Source of the DNA: Beggiatoa leptomitoformis
GTDB taxonomy: Bacteria; Pseudomonadota; Gammaproteobacteria; Beggiatoales; Beggiatoaceae
Direction of reading: 5' to 3'
Assembly (NCBI RefSeq): GCF_001305575.3
Contig: NZ_CP012373.2
Location: 3,110,261-3,174,260 of the forward strand
Length of the DNA stretch: 64,000 bases
Made by a program: the position numbers and the translations under genes. The notes under the pieces are model-generated. The model was not told where the DNA came from. It worked only from the letters and a program-made list of their open reading frames with translations, and searched no databases. This document shows, one piece after another, positions 28,172 through 37,666 of this stretch. Position 1 is the stretch's first letter. Each line of letters starts with the position of its first letter.

Positions 28172-28509
28172 ACTCGTATCTTTAAATTAAAAAAATATCA
28201 TTATTCAAATAATTAAATTATACGCTGGCTTATGTTTTTTGCCTAAATCAGAATTTACCGAACTTCCAAAATAATCCGATAAAAAGCCCGCGTAGTGTGC
28301 ATTAGGTATATGTTTTAACACTGCAATACACCCATTTTTAAGTGAGCGAGTGAGCTTAGCCCACAGCTCCCTTCTTTTAAGGATGTATTACGCTACTGCA
28401 TCCTACGCTGGCTTGTGTTTAGAATAATCAAAAGGCAAACCCTAGCCACCGTTTACTTTTCACATACCTTAAAAAAAGGTAGCAGCTAGGATTTTGCTGG
28501 CGGACGTTA
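28172..28509. repeat. Repeat-rich intergenic region between pepA and holC
   Basis: 338 nt with no gene. It holds two copies of TACGCTGGCTT (28221, 28404), a half copy of the GTCTAAATCAGAATT element (28241-28256), an ATTACGCTACTGCATCCTACG stretch resembling dispersed repeats of many proteobacteria, and a large hairpin at about 28442-28492 with arms CCTAGC/GCTAGG and inner ACCTT/AAGGT that may end pepA transcripts. A third TACGCTGGCTT is at 11630. Confidence 0.55.
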
Positions 28510-30063
28510 TTAGTCATCATCCCCTAAATCGGGTGGAATAGGTAATGGTGGGAGTACGCCATCATCTTGACTACGATCAATTAAATATTGGGTCAATAAC
28601 GGGACGGGACGACCTGTCGCACTTTTTTCTTTCTTAGGTGCAGCTTTCCATGCTGTCCCTGCAATGTCTAAATGCGCCCAACGGTATTTCTTCGCAAAAC
28701 GCGACAAAAAACACGCAGCGGTAATAACCCCTGCTTCAGGTCCACCAATGTTCGCCATGTCTGCAAAAGGGCTGTCCAGTTGCTCTTGGTATTCATCCCA
28801 TATTGGTAATTCCCAAGCGCGGTCACATGCCATTCTACCTGCATTTAATAGGTCGTTTGTCAATGGGTTATGATTACTCATCACGCCATGTGCATGTGCG
28901 CCTAACGCGGTAATACATGCCCCTGTTAAGGTTGCAATGTCAATAACGACGCTGGGTTTAAACCGTTCTGCATAGGTTAAGGCATCACACAGAATTAACC
29001 GCCCTTCCGCGTCAGTGTTTAAAATTTCTACGGTTTGTCCTGATAAGGTTGTAACAATATCACCGGGTTTAGTCGCTTTACCGCTGGGCATGTTCTCAAC
29101 AGCGGGAATTAATCCGATAACGTTAATCGGTAATTGCAACTCGGCGATGGCAGATAATGTGCCTAACACACTGCCCGCACCACTCATGTCATACTTCATT
29201 TCATCCATTCGCTCGGCTTTTTTAAGCGAAATACCGCCAGAATCGAAAGTAACCCCTTTACCGATTAAAACGGTTGGATGAGCATCTTTTTTATCATTAC
29301 CCTTATATTCAATAACAATAAAACGCGGGGGTTGTTCACTGCCTTTTGCAATGGCTAACAGTGCATTCATCCCTGCTTTTTCAATATGACTTTCGGTTAA
29401 AACTTTACATGTTAAACGTTCATGTAAATTACTTAAGCGTTTTGCTTCTTCTACCAAATAAATCGGCGTACATACATTGCTGGGTAAATTACCCAAATTT
29501 CTGGTTAATTCCACACCACCCGCAATTGCCTCAGCTTCTCGACGAGCCTGTTCGGCAATCCCAAGTTCCCGACGAGAGGCAACACTAAACACAATTTTTC
29601 GTAAAGGACGACGAGTAATATTTTTCTTACTTTTTAGCTGATCAAAGCTATATAACGCATAACATGCTGTTTCAATCGCATGACGAACTTTCCATGCAGT
29701 ATCTCGTCCGCGCACATTTAATTCGGTTAAGTAACAAACCGTTTCCATTGAGCCTGTTTCGTGCAGTGTCCGAATCGCATGGACAATAACCTTACGGTAC
29801 TGCGTATCACCTAATTCTCTTTCCCGCCCGCAACCCACCAACAACACGCGGTCGGCTAAAGTACCGGGAACATTGTGTAATAACAATGTTTGTCCAATTT
29901 TGCCTTCTAAATCCCCTCGGCGCAAAATAGAAGATAAGTATCCATCACTTACTTCATCAAGTTGTTTGGCAACTTCAGATAAGCGACGTGGCTCGTAAAT
30001 GCCCACAACAACACATGCTGTTCGTTGCTTTTCTGGATGCCCGCTTTTTATATTAAATTCCAT
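28510..30063 (-). CDS. pepA: Leucyl aminopeptidase (cytosol aminopeptidase)
   Basis: A 517-residue M17 aminopeptidase starting at the ATG at 30063 (MEFNIKSG), which has GGA 9 nt upstream; an ATG-like extension to 30105 has no support. The N-terminal macro-like domain is complete. The catalytic domain shows the metal-binding segments [14 protein letters not shown] and YDMSGAGSV, and the family signature [10 protein letters not shown]. PepA removes N-terminal leucine and other residues and in E. coli also acts as a DNA-binding architectural protein. It is divergent from lptF, and holC follows downstream, the usual gammaproteobacterial order. Confidence 0.94.
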   Translation of the reverse strand: MEFNIKSGHPEKQRTACVVVGIYEPRRLSEVAKQLDEVSDGYLSSILRRGDLEGKIGQTLLLHNVPGTLADRVLLVGCGRERELGDTQYRKVIVHAIRTLHETGSMETVCYLTELNVRGRDTAWKVRHAIETACYALYSFDQLKSKKNITRRPLRKIVFSVASRRELGIAEQARREAEAIAGGVELTRNLGNLPSNVCTPIYLVEEAKRLSNLHERLTCKVLTESHIEKAGMNALLAIAKGSEQPPRFIVIEYKGNDKKDAHPTVLIGKGVTFDSGGISLKKAERMDEMKYDMSGAGSVLGTLSAIAELQLPINVIGLIPAVENMPSGKATKPGDIVTTLSGQTVEILNTDAEGRLILCDALTYAERFKPSVVIDIATLTGACITALGAHAHGVMSNHNPLTNDLLNAGRMACDRAWELPIWDEYQEQLDSPFADMANIGGPEAGVITAACFLSRFAKKYRWAHLDIAGTAWKAAPKKEKSATGRPVPLLTQYLIDRSQDDGVLPPLPIPPDLGDDD

Positions 30064-30245
30064 GCTATTTTCCGTTGTTATGGTTATATTGATAAAAACG
30101 CGCAAATGAAGCAGGATTATCTAATTTGCACGCTAGACTCGCTATACCGAATAGAACTATTATTGCTTATATGTTACACATTCGTCCAAAACTTGTAAAA
30201 TCATATTTTTAATATCACTTATTGCAGACAGAGTGAGGTATTTTT

Positions 30246-31340
30246 TTGATTATCAATCGTTATCTGTATCGGGAAATTATATATACTCTTTTTGCGCTGA
30301 TTACCTTGCTTCTGTTAATTTATGTGAGTAATCGCTTTATAGGCTATCTTTTACAAGCAGCCTCAGGCGCGTTACCTGCTCGATTTATCTTTCAACTCCT
30401 CGGAATTAGAGTTTTAGGTGACTTAACCCTCATTTTACCGATAGGCTTTTTTTTATCTATTTTATTAGCCTTAGGACGGCTTTATAAGGATAATGAAATC
30501 ACAGCATTAGCTGCTTGTGGTATTCCTGTTCCTTTTAATGGAATTTTATTTTTTGCCTCAATTTTCGCATTTTTTGTAGGGGCTTTATCGCTCTATATTT
30601 CCCCATGGGCAAAATCCATAGAGATAGAATTACGCACCCAAGCTGCAAATGCAGCGGAAATAGGGGGCATAGAAGCAGGGCGTTTTAAAGAATTTCTCAA
30701 AGGACAAGGTGTTCTTTATGTAGAAACCGTGGATAGTAAAGCCAACAATTTAGAAGTGATTTTTGCACAGGCTAATCTCCCTGATAAACGGATAGTTATG
30801 ACGGCTAAACAGGCCTATCAAACAGCAAAAGACCAAGAATTGTTTTTAATCCTGCAAAACGGACATCGTTATGAGATACCCAACGAAAATCCTCTAAGCT
30901 ATAACATGATTGACTTTGCCGAACATGGTATTCGTATTCCACATAAATTAAATGATTCTCCCCCCGTAGAAAGCCGTACAGCGTTACCAACACAAGTTTT
31001 ATGGCGTTCACCTAAGGCAGAATATCAAGCTGAATTACAATGGCGATTGTCGTTACCGCTTTCTATCATTTTGCTTTCCGCGCTTGCTGTTCCCCTGTCA
31101 CGAACAACCCCGCGACAAGGACAATATAGTAAGATTTTTTTCGGCATCTTAATTGTATTGATTTACAGCAATCTGTTATCTATTGCTAAAAAATGGGTAG
31201 AACGTGGTGATACACCAACTTTTATTGGTATTTGGTGGGTACATTTACTGATGCTGGTTATTATCATTTTTTTATTAACTTATCCCCGTTTACAACAGTA
31301 TTGGCGACGTAGATGGAGACGACCCACAACTGCAATTTAA
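30246..31340 (+). CDS. lptF: LPS export permease LptF
   Basis: A 364-residue inner-membrane permease of the YjgP/YjgQ family that with LptG and LptB extracts lipopolysaccharide from the membrane. Three N-terminal helices, a large periplasmic beta-jellyroll region (about residues 130-255) and three C-terminal helices are present. The start is a TTG at 30246: GAGG lies 7 nt upstream and the resulting MIINRYLYREI matches the usual LptF start. Divergent from pepA as expected. The usual partner lptG does not follow; a PP2C phosphatase gene does. Confidence 0.9.
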   Translation: MIINRYLYREIIYTLFALITLLLLIYVSNRFIGYLLQAASGALPARFIFQLLGIRVLGDLTLILPIGFFLSILLALGRLYKDNEITALAACGIPVPFNGILFFASIFAFFVGALSLYISPWAKSIEIELRTQAANAAEIGGIEAGRFKEFLKGQGVLYVETVDSKANNLEVIFAQANLPDKRIVMTAKQAYQTAKDQELFLILQNGHRYEIPNENPLSYNMIDFAEHGIRIPHKLNDSPPVESRTALPTQVLWRSPKAEYQAELQWRLSLPLSIILLSALAVPLSRTTPRQGQYSKIFFGILIVLIYSNLLSIAKKWVERGDTPTFIGIWWVHLLMLVIIIFLLTYPRLQQYWRRRWRRPTTAI

Positions 31341-31370
31341 CGCCTTTCAAGCAAATGACCTAAAAGCAAT

Positions 31371-33224
31371 ATGATGATGAAACTCAGAAATAAAATACTG
31401 CTTGCCATCACTTTTACGCTTATTAGCATTATTAGCATTCTTTATTTTGTTTCTATTCATATTTTAAAAAGCAATATTCAAGAAATAGAACAACGGGCAA
31501 CAGAGGAACAAGTTCGTAATTTACTTTATTTGGTCAAATATACCCAAAAACAACTTTATCAAGGCGTAGCCTCGTGGTCAGTATGGGATGATACTTATCA
31601 ATTCATCAATGACCACAATACTAACTACATAAATTCCAATCTTACGCCGTCTATGTTGGCCGCCGTTGGTATGGATAATATGTTGTTTTTCAATAAAGCA
31701 GGTAAATATGTTTATGGTATTGGTTTCGAAAAACCCGTGTTAAACCTTGACGAACTGCCTGATAAATTACGTCGCCAATTAAATCCTAATAATAAGTTAT
31801 TACGCTATTGGCAAAAAAATGAACCTGTAATAGAACTTATTCAACTCCCTAAAAACGCATTATTACTGGCTTCATACCCTATATTTCCCACAGAAAAACA
31901 AGGAAATCCAAATGGACATCTTATTGTTGGTAAATACCTAACCACAGATTATTGGTACAACATATCTACCCTAATTCAACATCCTTTATTGGTTTATAAC
32001 AGCACTGACCCAAACCTCCCCGATGAATTTCAAATAGCTCTCCACGAAATAAGCACAGATAACCCCATTTATACAACTGAAATATCAGAAAAATTATTTG
32101 CAGGATACACAGTATTGCCTGACATCATGGGCGAACCTGCGCTGATTATTCGTCTATTAACTCAACGTACTACCTATCAGCAAGAACAACGTAGTTTGTA
32201 CTATATGCTAGTGCTGGTATTCATTATCGGCTTTATTATTCTGTTAGTTATACTCTTTTTACTTGAGTGGATGGTTTTAAAACAACTGATGTGTCTAATC
32301 ACCGATGTAGCAGGTATTAGCACAACAGGTGACCTGACTAAACGGATAAAACTTTTAAAAATAGATGAGTTTCTAACCCTTACGCAACAAATCAATGCCC
32401 TTCTTACGGCATTAGAACAATCACAAACCAAAATACAAGCGTTAAATACCCAACTACGGAATGAAAACCTCCGTATGTCAACGGAATTACAAATTGCACG
32501 CCGTATTCAAGCAATGGTACTTCCCGAAAATACCGAACTCTCCCAATTCGCTGACGTAGAAATCACGTTTTCCGCACAACCTGCGACAGAAATCGGCGGG
32601 GATTATTGCGATATATTTCAACAAAATAAAAAAATTATTTGTAGTATTGGCGATGTAACTGGGCATGGATTGGAAAGTGGCGTAGTCATGCTGATGGTAC
32701 AAGCGGCTTTAAAAGCATTGTGTATTATGAATAATGGACAATTGTCTTATGACGGTTGGAATGCCCTTAATCAAATGATTTGGCATAATATTCAACGAAT
32801 GCAATCAGACAAAAATCTCAGTTTGCTGATGCTAACCTATGTCGCGGGTAAATTATGCTTTATAGGACAACATGAGGAAGTGCTGATTATCCGACAGAAT
32901 CAGCCATTAGAAAGAATAGACACCTTTGAATTTGGTTTTACCATTGGTCTATTAAATGAGGATATTAGCCAATATTTAAATGAATATCGAACAACGCTTG
33001 CGGTTGGTGATGGGGTTGTTTTATTCACCGATGGGATTACTGAGGCTGAAAATGAACAGGGTGAATTTTATGGCATAGAACGTTTGTGTACGCTCATAGA
33101 GCAACATAAACAAACCACCGCTACAGTGTTACAACAAATCATTCTTGATGATGTTTATGCCCACATAGGCAATGCACCCGTTTATGATGATATAACCTTG
33201 ATTGTTTTAAAACGTTGCCATTAA
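31371..33224 (+). CDS. CHASE4-HAMP-PP2C (RsbU-type) membrane phosphatase
   Basis: A 617-residue receptor. One helix near the N-terminus, a periplasmic CHASE4 domain (WSVWDDTYQFI is its signature), a second helix near residues 280-300 and a HAMP segment are followed by a coiled linker (TKIQALNTQLRNENLRM) and a SpoIIE/PP2C domain with EIGGDYCDIF, CSIGDVTGHGLESG and VLFTDGITEAENEQGE, the metal-binding aspartates of RsbU-type phosphatases. Such proteins dephosphorylate anti-sigma-factor antagonists in partner-switch pathways. No anti-sigma factor or antagonist gene is adjacent. The gene sits 30 nt behind lptF in the place of lptG. One of three adjacent ATG codons is the start. Confidence 0.85.
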   Translation: MMMKLRNKILLAITFTLISIISILYFVSIHILKSNIQEIEQRATEEQVRNLLYLVKYTQKQLYQGVASWSVWDDTYQFINDHNTNYINSNLTPSMLAAVGMDNMLFFNKAGKYVYGIGFEKPVLNLDELPDKLRRQLNPNNKLLRYWQKNEPVIELIQLPKNALLLASYPIFPTEKQGNPNGHLIVGKYLTTDYWYNISTLIQHPLLVYNSTDPNLPDEFQIALHEISTDNPIYTTEISEKLFAGYTVLPDIMGEPALIIRLLTQRTTYQQEQRSLYYMLVLVFIIGFIILLVILFLLEWMVLKQLMCLITDVAGISTTGDLTKRIKLLKIDEFLTLTQQINALLTALEQSQTKIQALNTQLRNENLRMSTELQIARRIQAMVLPENTELSQFADVEITFSAQPATEIGGDYCDIFQQNKKIICSIGDVTGHGLESGVVMLMVQAALKALCIMNNGQLSYDGWNALNQMIWHNIQRMQSDKNLSLLMLTYVAGKLCFIGQHEEVLIIRQNQPLERIDTFEFGFTIGLLNEDISQYLNEYRTTLAVGDGVVLFTDGITEAENEQGEFYGIERLCTLIEQHKQTTATVLQQIILDDVYAHIGNAPVYDDITLIVLKRCH

Positions 33225-33243
33225 AAACCGATTTTTTACAAGC

Positions 33244-33300
33244 GTATATAAAGAAGCCCCCTTTACTCGTGCCACCACGCATAAAAACGGCTGGAATTTT
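33244..33300 (-). pseudogene. Remnant of the N-terminus of prpF
   Basis: On the minus strand the 19 codons read IPAVFMRGGTSKGGFF within KIPAVFMRGGTSKGGFFIY, the highly conserved start of PrpF (2-methylaconitate isomerase of the methylcitrate cycle), where the family has IPAxxMRGGTSKGxFF. Homology does not continue on either side: upstream is the pnp terminator, downstream unrelated sequence up to the phosphatase gene. It cannot be functional and marks a lost prpF gene. Confidence 0.65.
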
Positions 33301-33321
33301 AGATTGGTTTATAAGTCGAAT

Positions 33322-33368
33322 AAAAAAGCCTGTTTTGTGACGCATAAAGAGGCAACAAAACAGGCTTT
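33322..33368 (-). terminator. Terminator of pnp
   Basis: A perfect 14-bp stem, AAAGCCTGTTTTGT with ACAAAACAGGCTTT, on the minus strand followed by TTTTTTA. It begins 18 nt past the pnp stop codon. Confidence 0.9.
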
Positions 33369-33385
33369 AAAGTTGGTAAATGCGA

Positions 33386-35464
33386 TTAATTAATCGCTTT
33401 CATACTCAGACGAATTTTACCTTGTTTATCAACTTCTAATACTTTAACTTTGACGACATCGCCTTCTTTTAGCTTATCAGTTACTTTATCCACACGTTCT
33501 TCAGAAATTTGCGAAATGTGAACTAAGCCATCTTTACCGGGGGAGATGGTTACAAAAGCACCAAAATCAACTATTTTAGCAATTTTACCTTCGTAAACAC
33601 TACCGACTTCAATGTCAGTCGTGATTTGTAAAATCCGCCGACGAGCTTCTTCTGAGGCTGTTTGGTCGGAAGAGGCAATTTTTACTAAGCCATCATCGCT
33701 GATATCGATGACTGCACCTGTTTCTTCTGTAATGGCGCGGATGGTTGCCCCTCCTTTGCCAATAACATCACGAATTTTATCCGTTTTAATACGGAAACTG
33801 GTGATGCGAGGTGCATGTACGGACATTTCCTCACGCGGAGAAGAAATCGATTGGCTCATGATATTGAGAATATGTAAACGACCTTCTTTTGCTTGTGCTA
33901 AGGCAATTTCCATAATTTCGCGGGTGATACCGTCGATTTTAATGTCCATTTGTAGCGCGGTTACACCGTTGGTTGTCCCAGCTACTTTAAAATCCATATC
34001 ACCTAGATGATCTTCATCACCCATAATATCGGATAACACAACGAAATTACTATCTTCTTTAATTAAGCCCATTGCAATGCCTGCAACAGGGGCTTTAATC
34101 GGTACGGCTGCATCCATCAGGGCTAAACTCGCACCACAAACGGTTGCCATTGAGCTAGAACCATTTGATTCAGTGATTTCAGACACTAAACGGACGGAAT
34201 AAGGAAATGCTTGTTGGGTAGGCATAACGGCTTGTACACCACGACGCGCTAAGCGTCCGTGTCCAATTTCGCGCCGTTTAGGCGTGCCTATGCGTCCAAT
34301 TTCGCCAACACAGTAGGGTGGGAAATTGTAATGTAGCATAAAGCCTTCTTTACGCTCACCTTCTAAGGCATCAACGACTTGTGCGTCACGTTCTGTTCCA
34401 AGCGTTGTAATCACCAATGCTTGTGTTTCACCGCGTGTAAACAGGGCTGAACCATGTGTGCGAGGTAAAACACCAGTGCGTATCGTAATCGGGCGCACTG
34501 TGCGATTGTCACGCCCATCAATACGAGGCAAGCCCGTTAGAATATTGCCACGAACTACTTTTTCTTCTAACTTGCCTAATGCTGATTTAACTTGTCCTTC
34601 AGACCATAGTGCTGCGTCACCTTCACACAATTGGCTGATAACTTCTTTACGAATTAATTCAACCATGTCACGACGAACTAACTTATCACGTGTCAGATAA
34701 GCCTCGCGTAAACGTGCATCGGCGGCAATACTAACTTGTTCAACTAAAGCAGGGTCTAAGGTTACTGCTTGCCAAACCCAAGGGCTTGGTTTTGCTTCAG
34801 CAACCATGCTTTGAATGGCATCTAGTACAACTTGTAGTTGCTCATGTCCAAACAATACAGCCCCTAACATGACTTCTTCACTTAATTCAGTGGCTTCTGA
34901 TTCAACCATTAAGACAGCCGTGCGTGTACCTGCAACGACTAAGTCTAACGCGGATTGTTGTAATTGTTTGCCCGGATTAAGTACATATTCACCATCAATA
35001 TATCCTACCCGTGCTGCACCTAGGGGGGCGAGCATGGGCAAACCTGCGAGGGCTAAGGCAGCAGACGCGCCTATTAGGGAAGGAATATCTGGATCAATGT
35101 CAGGATCAAGTGACATGACTGTTGCGACAATCTGCACTTCATTCGTAAACCCTTCAGGGAATAATGGACGCAAAGGGCGGTCAATTAAGCGAGAAGTTAA
35201 GGTTTCCTTTTCGGAAGGTCTGCCTTCCCGTTTAAAGAAACTTGCCGGTATTTTGCCTGCGGCATAAGTACGCTCTTGATAATCCACTGTCAGCGGGAAA
35301 AAATCACCTTCTTTGGAAGGGTTTTTACTACCAACAACCGTGACCAATACAACTGTATCACCCATACTACTCATCACGGCGGCAGAAGCCTGACGTGCAA
35401 TCTCGCCAGTTTCTAGCGTAACGCTATGCTGACCATACTGAAAAGTTTTCTTAAGTGGAACCAT
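33386..35464 (-). CDS. pnp: Polynucleotide phosphorylase
   Basis: A 692-residue enzyme that degrades RNA 3' to 5' with phosphate and is part of the RNA degradosome. Order of domains: first RNase PH domain, helical linker, second RNase PH domain ([28 protein letters not shown]), a KH domain ([17 protein letters not shown]) and a C-terminal S1 domain ([18 protein letters not shown]). All are intact and of normal length. An AAGGAG ribosome-binding site precedes the ATG. It follows rpsO by 51 nt on the same strand, the conserved rpsO-pnp operon. Confidence 0.97.
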   Translation of the reverse strand: MVPLKKTFQYGQHSVTLETGEIARQASAAVMSSMGDTVVLVTVVGSKNPSKEGDFFPLTVDYQERTYAAGKIPASFFKREGRPSEKETLTSRLIDRPLRPLFPEGFTNEVQIVATVMSLDPDIDPDIPSLIGASAALALAGLPMLAPLGAARVGYIDGEYVLNPGKQLQQSALDLVVAGTRTAVLMVESEATELSEEVMLGAVLFGHEQLQVVLDAIQSMVAEAKPSPWVWQAVTLDPALVEQVSIAADARLREAYLTRDKLVRRDMVELIRKEVISQLCEGDAALWSEGQVKSALGKLEEKVVRGNILTGLPRIDGRDNRTVRPITIRTGVLPRTHGSALFTRGETQALVITTLGTERDAQVVDALEGERKEGFMLHYNFPPYCVGEIGRIGTPKRREIGHGRLARRGVQAVMPTQQAFPYSVRLVSEITESNGSSSMATVCGASLALMDAAVPIKAPVAGIAMGLIKEDSNFVVLSDIMGDEDHLGDMDFKVAGTTNGVTALQMDIKIDGITREIMEIALAQAKEGRLHILNIMSQSISSPREEMSVHAPRITSFRIKTDKIRDVIGKGGATIRAITEETGAVIDISDDGLVKIASSDQTASEEARRRILQITTDIEVGSVYEGKIAKIVDFGAFVTISPGKDGLVHISQISEERVDKVTDKLKEGDVVKVKVLEVDKQGKIRLSMKAIN

Positions 35465-35515
35465 CGAAACTCCTTAACCTACTCGCTAATCCGCTGAAAA
35501 GAGGGAAGGCTTTTA

Positions 35516-35782
35516 TTAGTGGCGCAAACCGAGCTTGCTAATTAATGCCTGATAGCGGGTGAAATCTTCTTTTTTAAGATAATCCAGCAAGCTACGACGT
35601 TTACTAACCATTCTTAATAAGCCACGGCGGGAATGGAAATCTTTACCATTGCTTTTAAAATGCACAGAAAGGCTGTCGATATTGGCACTCAGTAAAGCGA
35701 TTTGCACTTCAGCAGAGCCTGTATCATTGGGTGAGCGTTGGTGTTCTTGAACAATTTTGCTTTTTGTTTCGGCTGTTAGCAT
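35516..35782 (-). CDS. rpsO: 30S ribosomal protein S15
   Basis: An 88-residue S15 of standard length. The helix [19 protein letters not shown] and the RNA-binding block [19 protein letters not shown] are the universal signatures. S15 binds the three-way junction of helices 20-22 in 16S rRNA early in assembly of the 30S platform. It is the first gene of the rpsO-pnp operon; the 5' region of 130 nt to the thioesterase gene must hold the promoter and any autoregulatory structure, which I could not define by eye. Confidence 0.97.
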   Translation of the reverse strand: MLTAETKSKIVQEHQRSPNDTGSAEVQIALLSANIDSLSVHFKSNGKDFHSRRGLLRMVSKRRSLLDYLKKEDFTRYQALISKLGLRH

Positions 35783-35858
35783 GACAGATTAATGACTCCT
35801 GAAAATAAAACAGTATTTTTACCTAAACGCGCAAGTATAGTGGTAAGTTAAGCTAAAA

Positions 35859-35887
35859 ACAAGAATCTAAAAAATATAGATTTTGTT
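35859..35887 (-). terminator. Probable terminator of the thioesterase gene
   Basis: ACAAGAATCTA and TAGATTTTGTT form an imperfect stem with a 7-nt loop; on the minus strand the hairpin is followed by TTTTTAGC. It lies 25 nt past the stop codon at 35912. Confidence 0.55.
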
Positions 35888-35911
35888 ATTTGTTTGATTC
35901 GTCTTGTAAGC

Positions 35912-36322
35912 TCATGCGTCAAAATGTTGTCGCCATAAGTCTGGAAGGGGTAGGGATTTTCCCATGTGGTAATTAACCCAAACCATGGTGACATGACCGT
36001 GTGCATAAATTTTTTCGGGTTGGTGAGCATCATAAATATCATGGGTAAATGGCACACTACTGCGTCCCGGTTTACCTACGTAAGTATCCACTGTCACTGT
36101 CGCAGGATAGACAATTGGTAATAAATAGTTACATTCTGCTTTGACCAGTACAGGCCCTTCTTCTCCTTCCAATTTCATCCCTAAACTGTCTAGCCATTCA
36201 ATTCGTGCTTGTTCCATAAAGGTAAAATAGCGTGCATTGTTGACATGCCCTAGTGCATCCATGTCTGACCAGCGAATAGGAAAAGTGTATCGATATAACA
36301 ATTTTTTGGGGATTTCTGTCAT
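35912..36322 (-). CDS. YbgC/FadM-type acyl-CoA thioesterase (hotdog fold)
   Basis: A 136-residue 4-hydroxybenzoyl-CoA-thioesterase-like protein. The active-site block IRWSDMDALGHVNNARYFTFMEQARIEWL contains the catalytic Asp and the hotdog helix. These enzymes hydrolyse short- or medium-chain acyl-CoA esters. The gene is monocistronic, between rpsO and the LysM gene. The physiological substrate is not evident from the sequence. Confidence 0.85.
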   Translation of the reverse strand: MTEIPKKLLYRYTFPIRWSDMDALGHVNNARYFTFMEQARIEWLDSLGMKLEGEEGPVLVKAECNYLLPIVYPATVTVDTYVGKPGRSSVPFTHDIYDAHQPEKIYAHGHVTMVWVNYHMGKSLPLPDLWRQHFDA

Positions 36323-36625
36323 GTCTTTGCCGCCTCATGTATTGATTAAAGAATGTCTGAATTGGAATTTTCAGAATTCTTAATATTATCATCTTTATAC
36401 CTGTTAACGTCGAAAATCCTGATGCAGATAATTCCTGTATTTACACACTTCTGCATAGCATTACTCGTTTAGAACTCATTACGCTAGCCCTAAGAACCGC
36501 AAATCACACGCAAGTAAAAAATACATAAAACATAAATGATAGATTGCTGTTTTATGATGACCTTGATAATCTTAACTAACACGCGCGTATTTTTCTAAAA
36601 CAGCCCACAAACTAGAATCAAAGCT
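36323..36625. other. Intergenic region with promoters and an inverted-repeat element
   Basis: 303 nt without a gene between two divergent genes. The left part holds the inverted-repeat element listed separately at 36355-36430; the rest is AT-rich and should contain the promoter of the LysM-dprA-smg unit. Confidence 0.5.
36355..36430. repeat. GTCTGAATT-type inverted-repeat element
   Basis: GTCTGAATTGGAATTTTCAG at the left end faces AAAATCCTGATGCAGAT at the right end as an imperfect inverted repeat enclosing about 40 AT-rich bases. Similar elements are at 45968, 54879 and 57453. Confidence 0.55.
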
Positions 36626-37666
36626 ATGAAAAAGCTGATACTTTCTGCATTACTCCTGCTCTGTTCTTCAACAAGCTACGCAACAATCTTAATGCTAAGC
36701 CCCAATATTCAACTAGTCCCTAGTCCCCCTGATAGATATGTTGTCAGTGCTGGCGAGGGGTTAGCGAGTGTTGCGGCTCGCTTTGTTGTCAACCCTAACC
36801 TAGCCATGCAATTCTGGCAGCAATCTATTTATTTATCTGATGGACAGCTACCCCAAGTACACACAGGCGATATCGTCAGCTTAATCAAACAAGAAGAGTT
36901 GTTCGGCTTACAAATTAAGCAAGGACGAGACGTTAAATTATTGCCCGCAGAACGTGCTTTAATCAAAGAAAACAAACCCCCCGTACTGCCAACAGAAATG
37001 ATTCAACAGTTTTTAAACCGTCCACGTATTGTAACTGATGACGAATTAGAAAAAGCGGGTCACATTTTAGGCAATGCCAATAAAACCCTCTTAGCCTCAA
37101 CAGGCACAAAAATTTATGTCCGTGGACTAGACGAAATGGATGCAGAGGAGGGCAATGAATATGCCATTATTCGCTTAGGGGATGAGTTACGTAATCCTGA
37201 AAATGATGAACTACTTGCACACGAGGCAATTTACTTAGGGGATGCAAAATTAGTCCAAGAAGGTGACCCTGCAACCTTACTAATCACCCATTCACAACGT
37301 GAAATTCAAGATGATAACCTAATACTACCCATGTCTGAAAACAGCTACAACCAAGATTTTGTTTTATCTTCCCCTGCTGAATTAGAAGATGGAAAAATTA
37401 TTTCACTGGTTGACGGCGTTTCGCAAATTGGGCAATATCAAATTGTTGTGATTAATAAAGGCGAAGATGATGGCATTGAAATCGGTCATATTTTACAAGT
37501 ACGTCATTCAGGTGGATTTAAAGAAGACAAAGGTGAAAGCATAAAAATGCCCAGTGAGCCTGCGGGTACATTAATGGTTTTCAAAGTATTTGAAAGGGTT
37601 AGCTATGCTGTTGTTACCAATGCAACCCTTGCTATTCAACTATACGACGAAGTAACCATTCCTTGA
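36626..37666 (+). CDS. LysM-domain exported protein
   Basis: A 346-residue protein with a signal peptide (MKKLILSALLLLCSSTSYA). The LysM motif follows near residues 34-82 (YVVSAGEGLASVAARFVVNPNL ... VHTGDIVSLI), a peptidoglycan-binding fold. The large C-terminal part resembles proteins found beside dprA in many gammaproteobacteria, with a turn-rich segment NKGEDDGIEIGHILQVRHSG. Its role in the cell envelope is not established. It overlaps dprA by four bases (TTGA), so the two genes are translationally linked. Confidence 0.85.
   Translation: MKKLILSALLLLCSSTSYATILMLSPNIQLVPSPPDRYVVSAGEGLASVAARFVVNPNLAMQFWQQSIYLSDGQLPQVHTGDIVSLIKQEELFGLQIKQGRDVKLLPAERALIKENKPPVLPTEMIQQFLNRPRIVTDDELEKAGHILGNANKTLLASTGTKIYVRGLDEMDAEEGNEYAIIRLGDELRNPENDELLAHEAIYLGDAKLVQEGDPATLLITHSQREIQDDNLILPMSENSYNQDFVLSSPAELEDGKIISLVDGVSQIGQYQIVVINKGEDDGIEIGHILQVRHSGGFKEDKGESIKMPSEPAGTLMVFKVFERVSYAVVTNATLAIQLYDEVTIP

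Noticed and set aside
33139-33345. A 68-codon minus-strand frame as a small gene
   Set aside because: Its first part is the pnp terminator stem and its middle is a prpF fragment; the end overlaps the phosphatase gene. Only the prpF-like part is meaningful, as a remnant.
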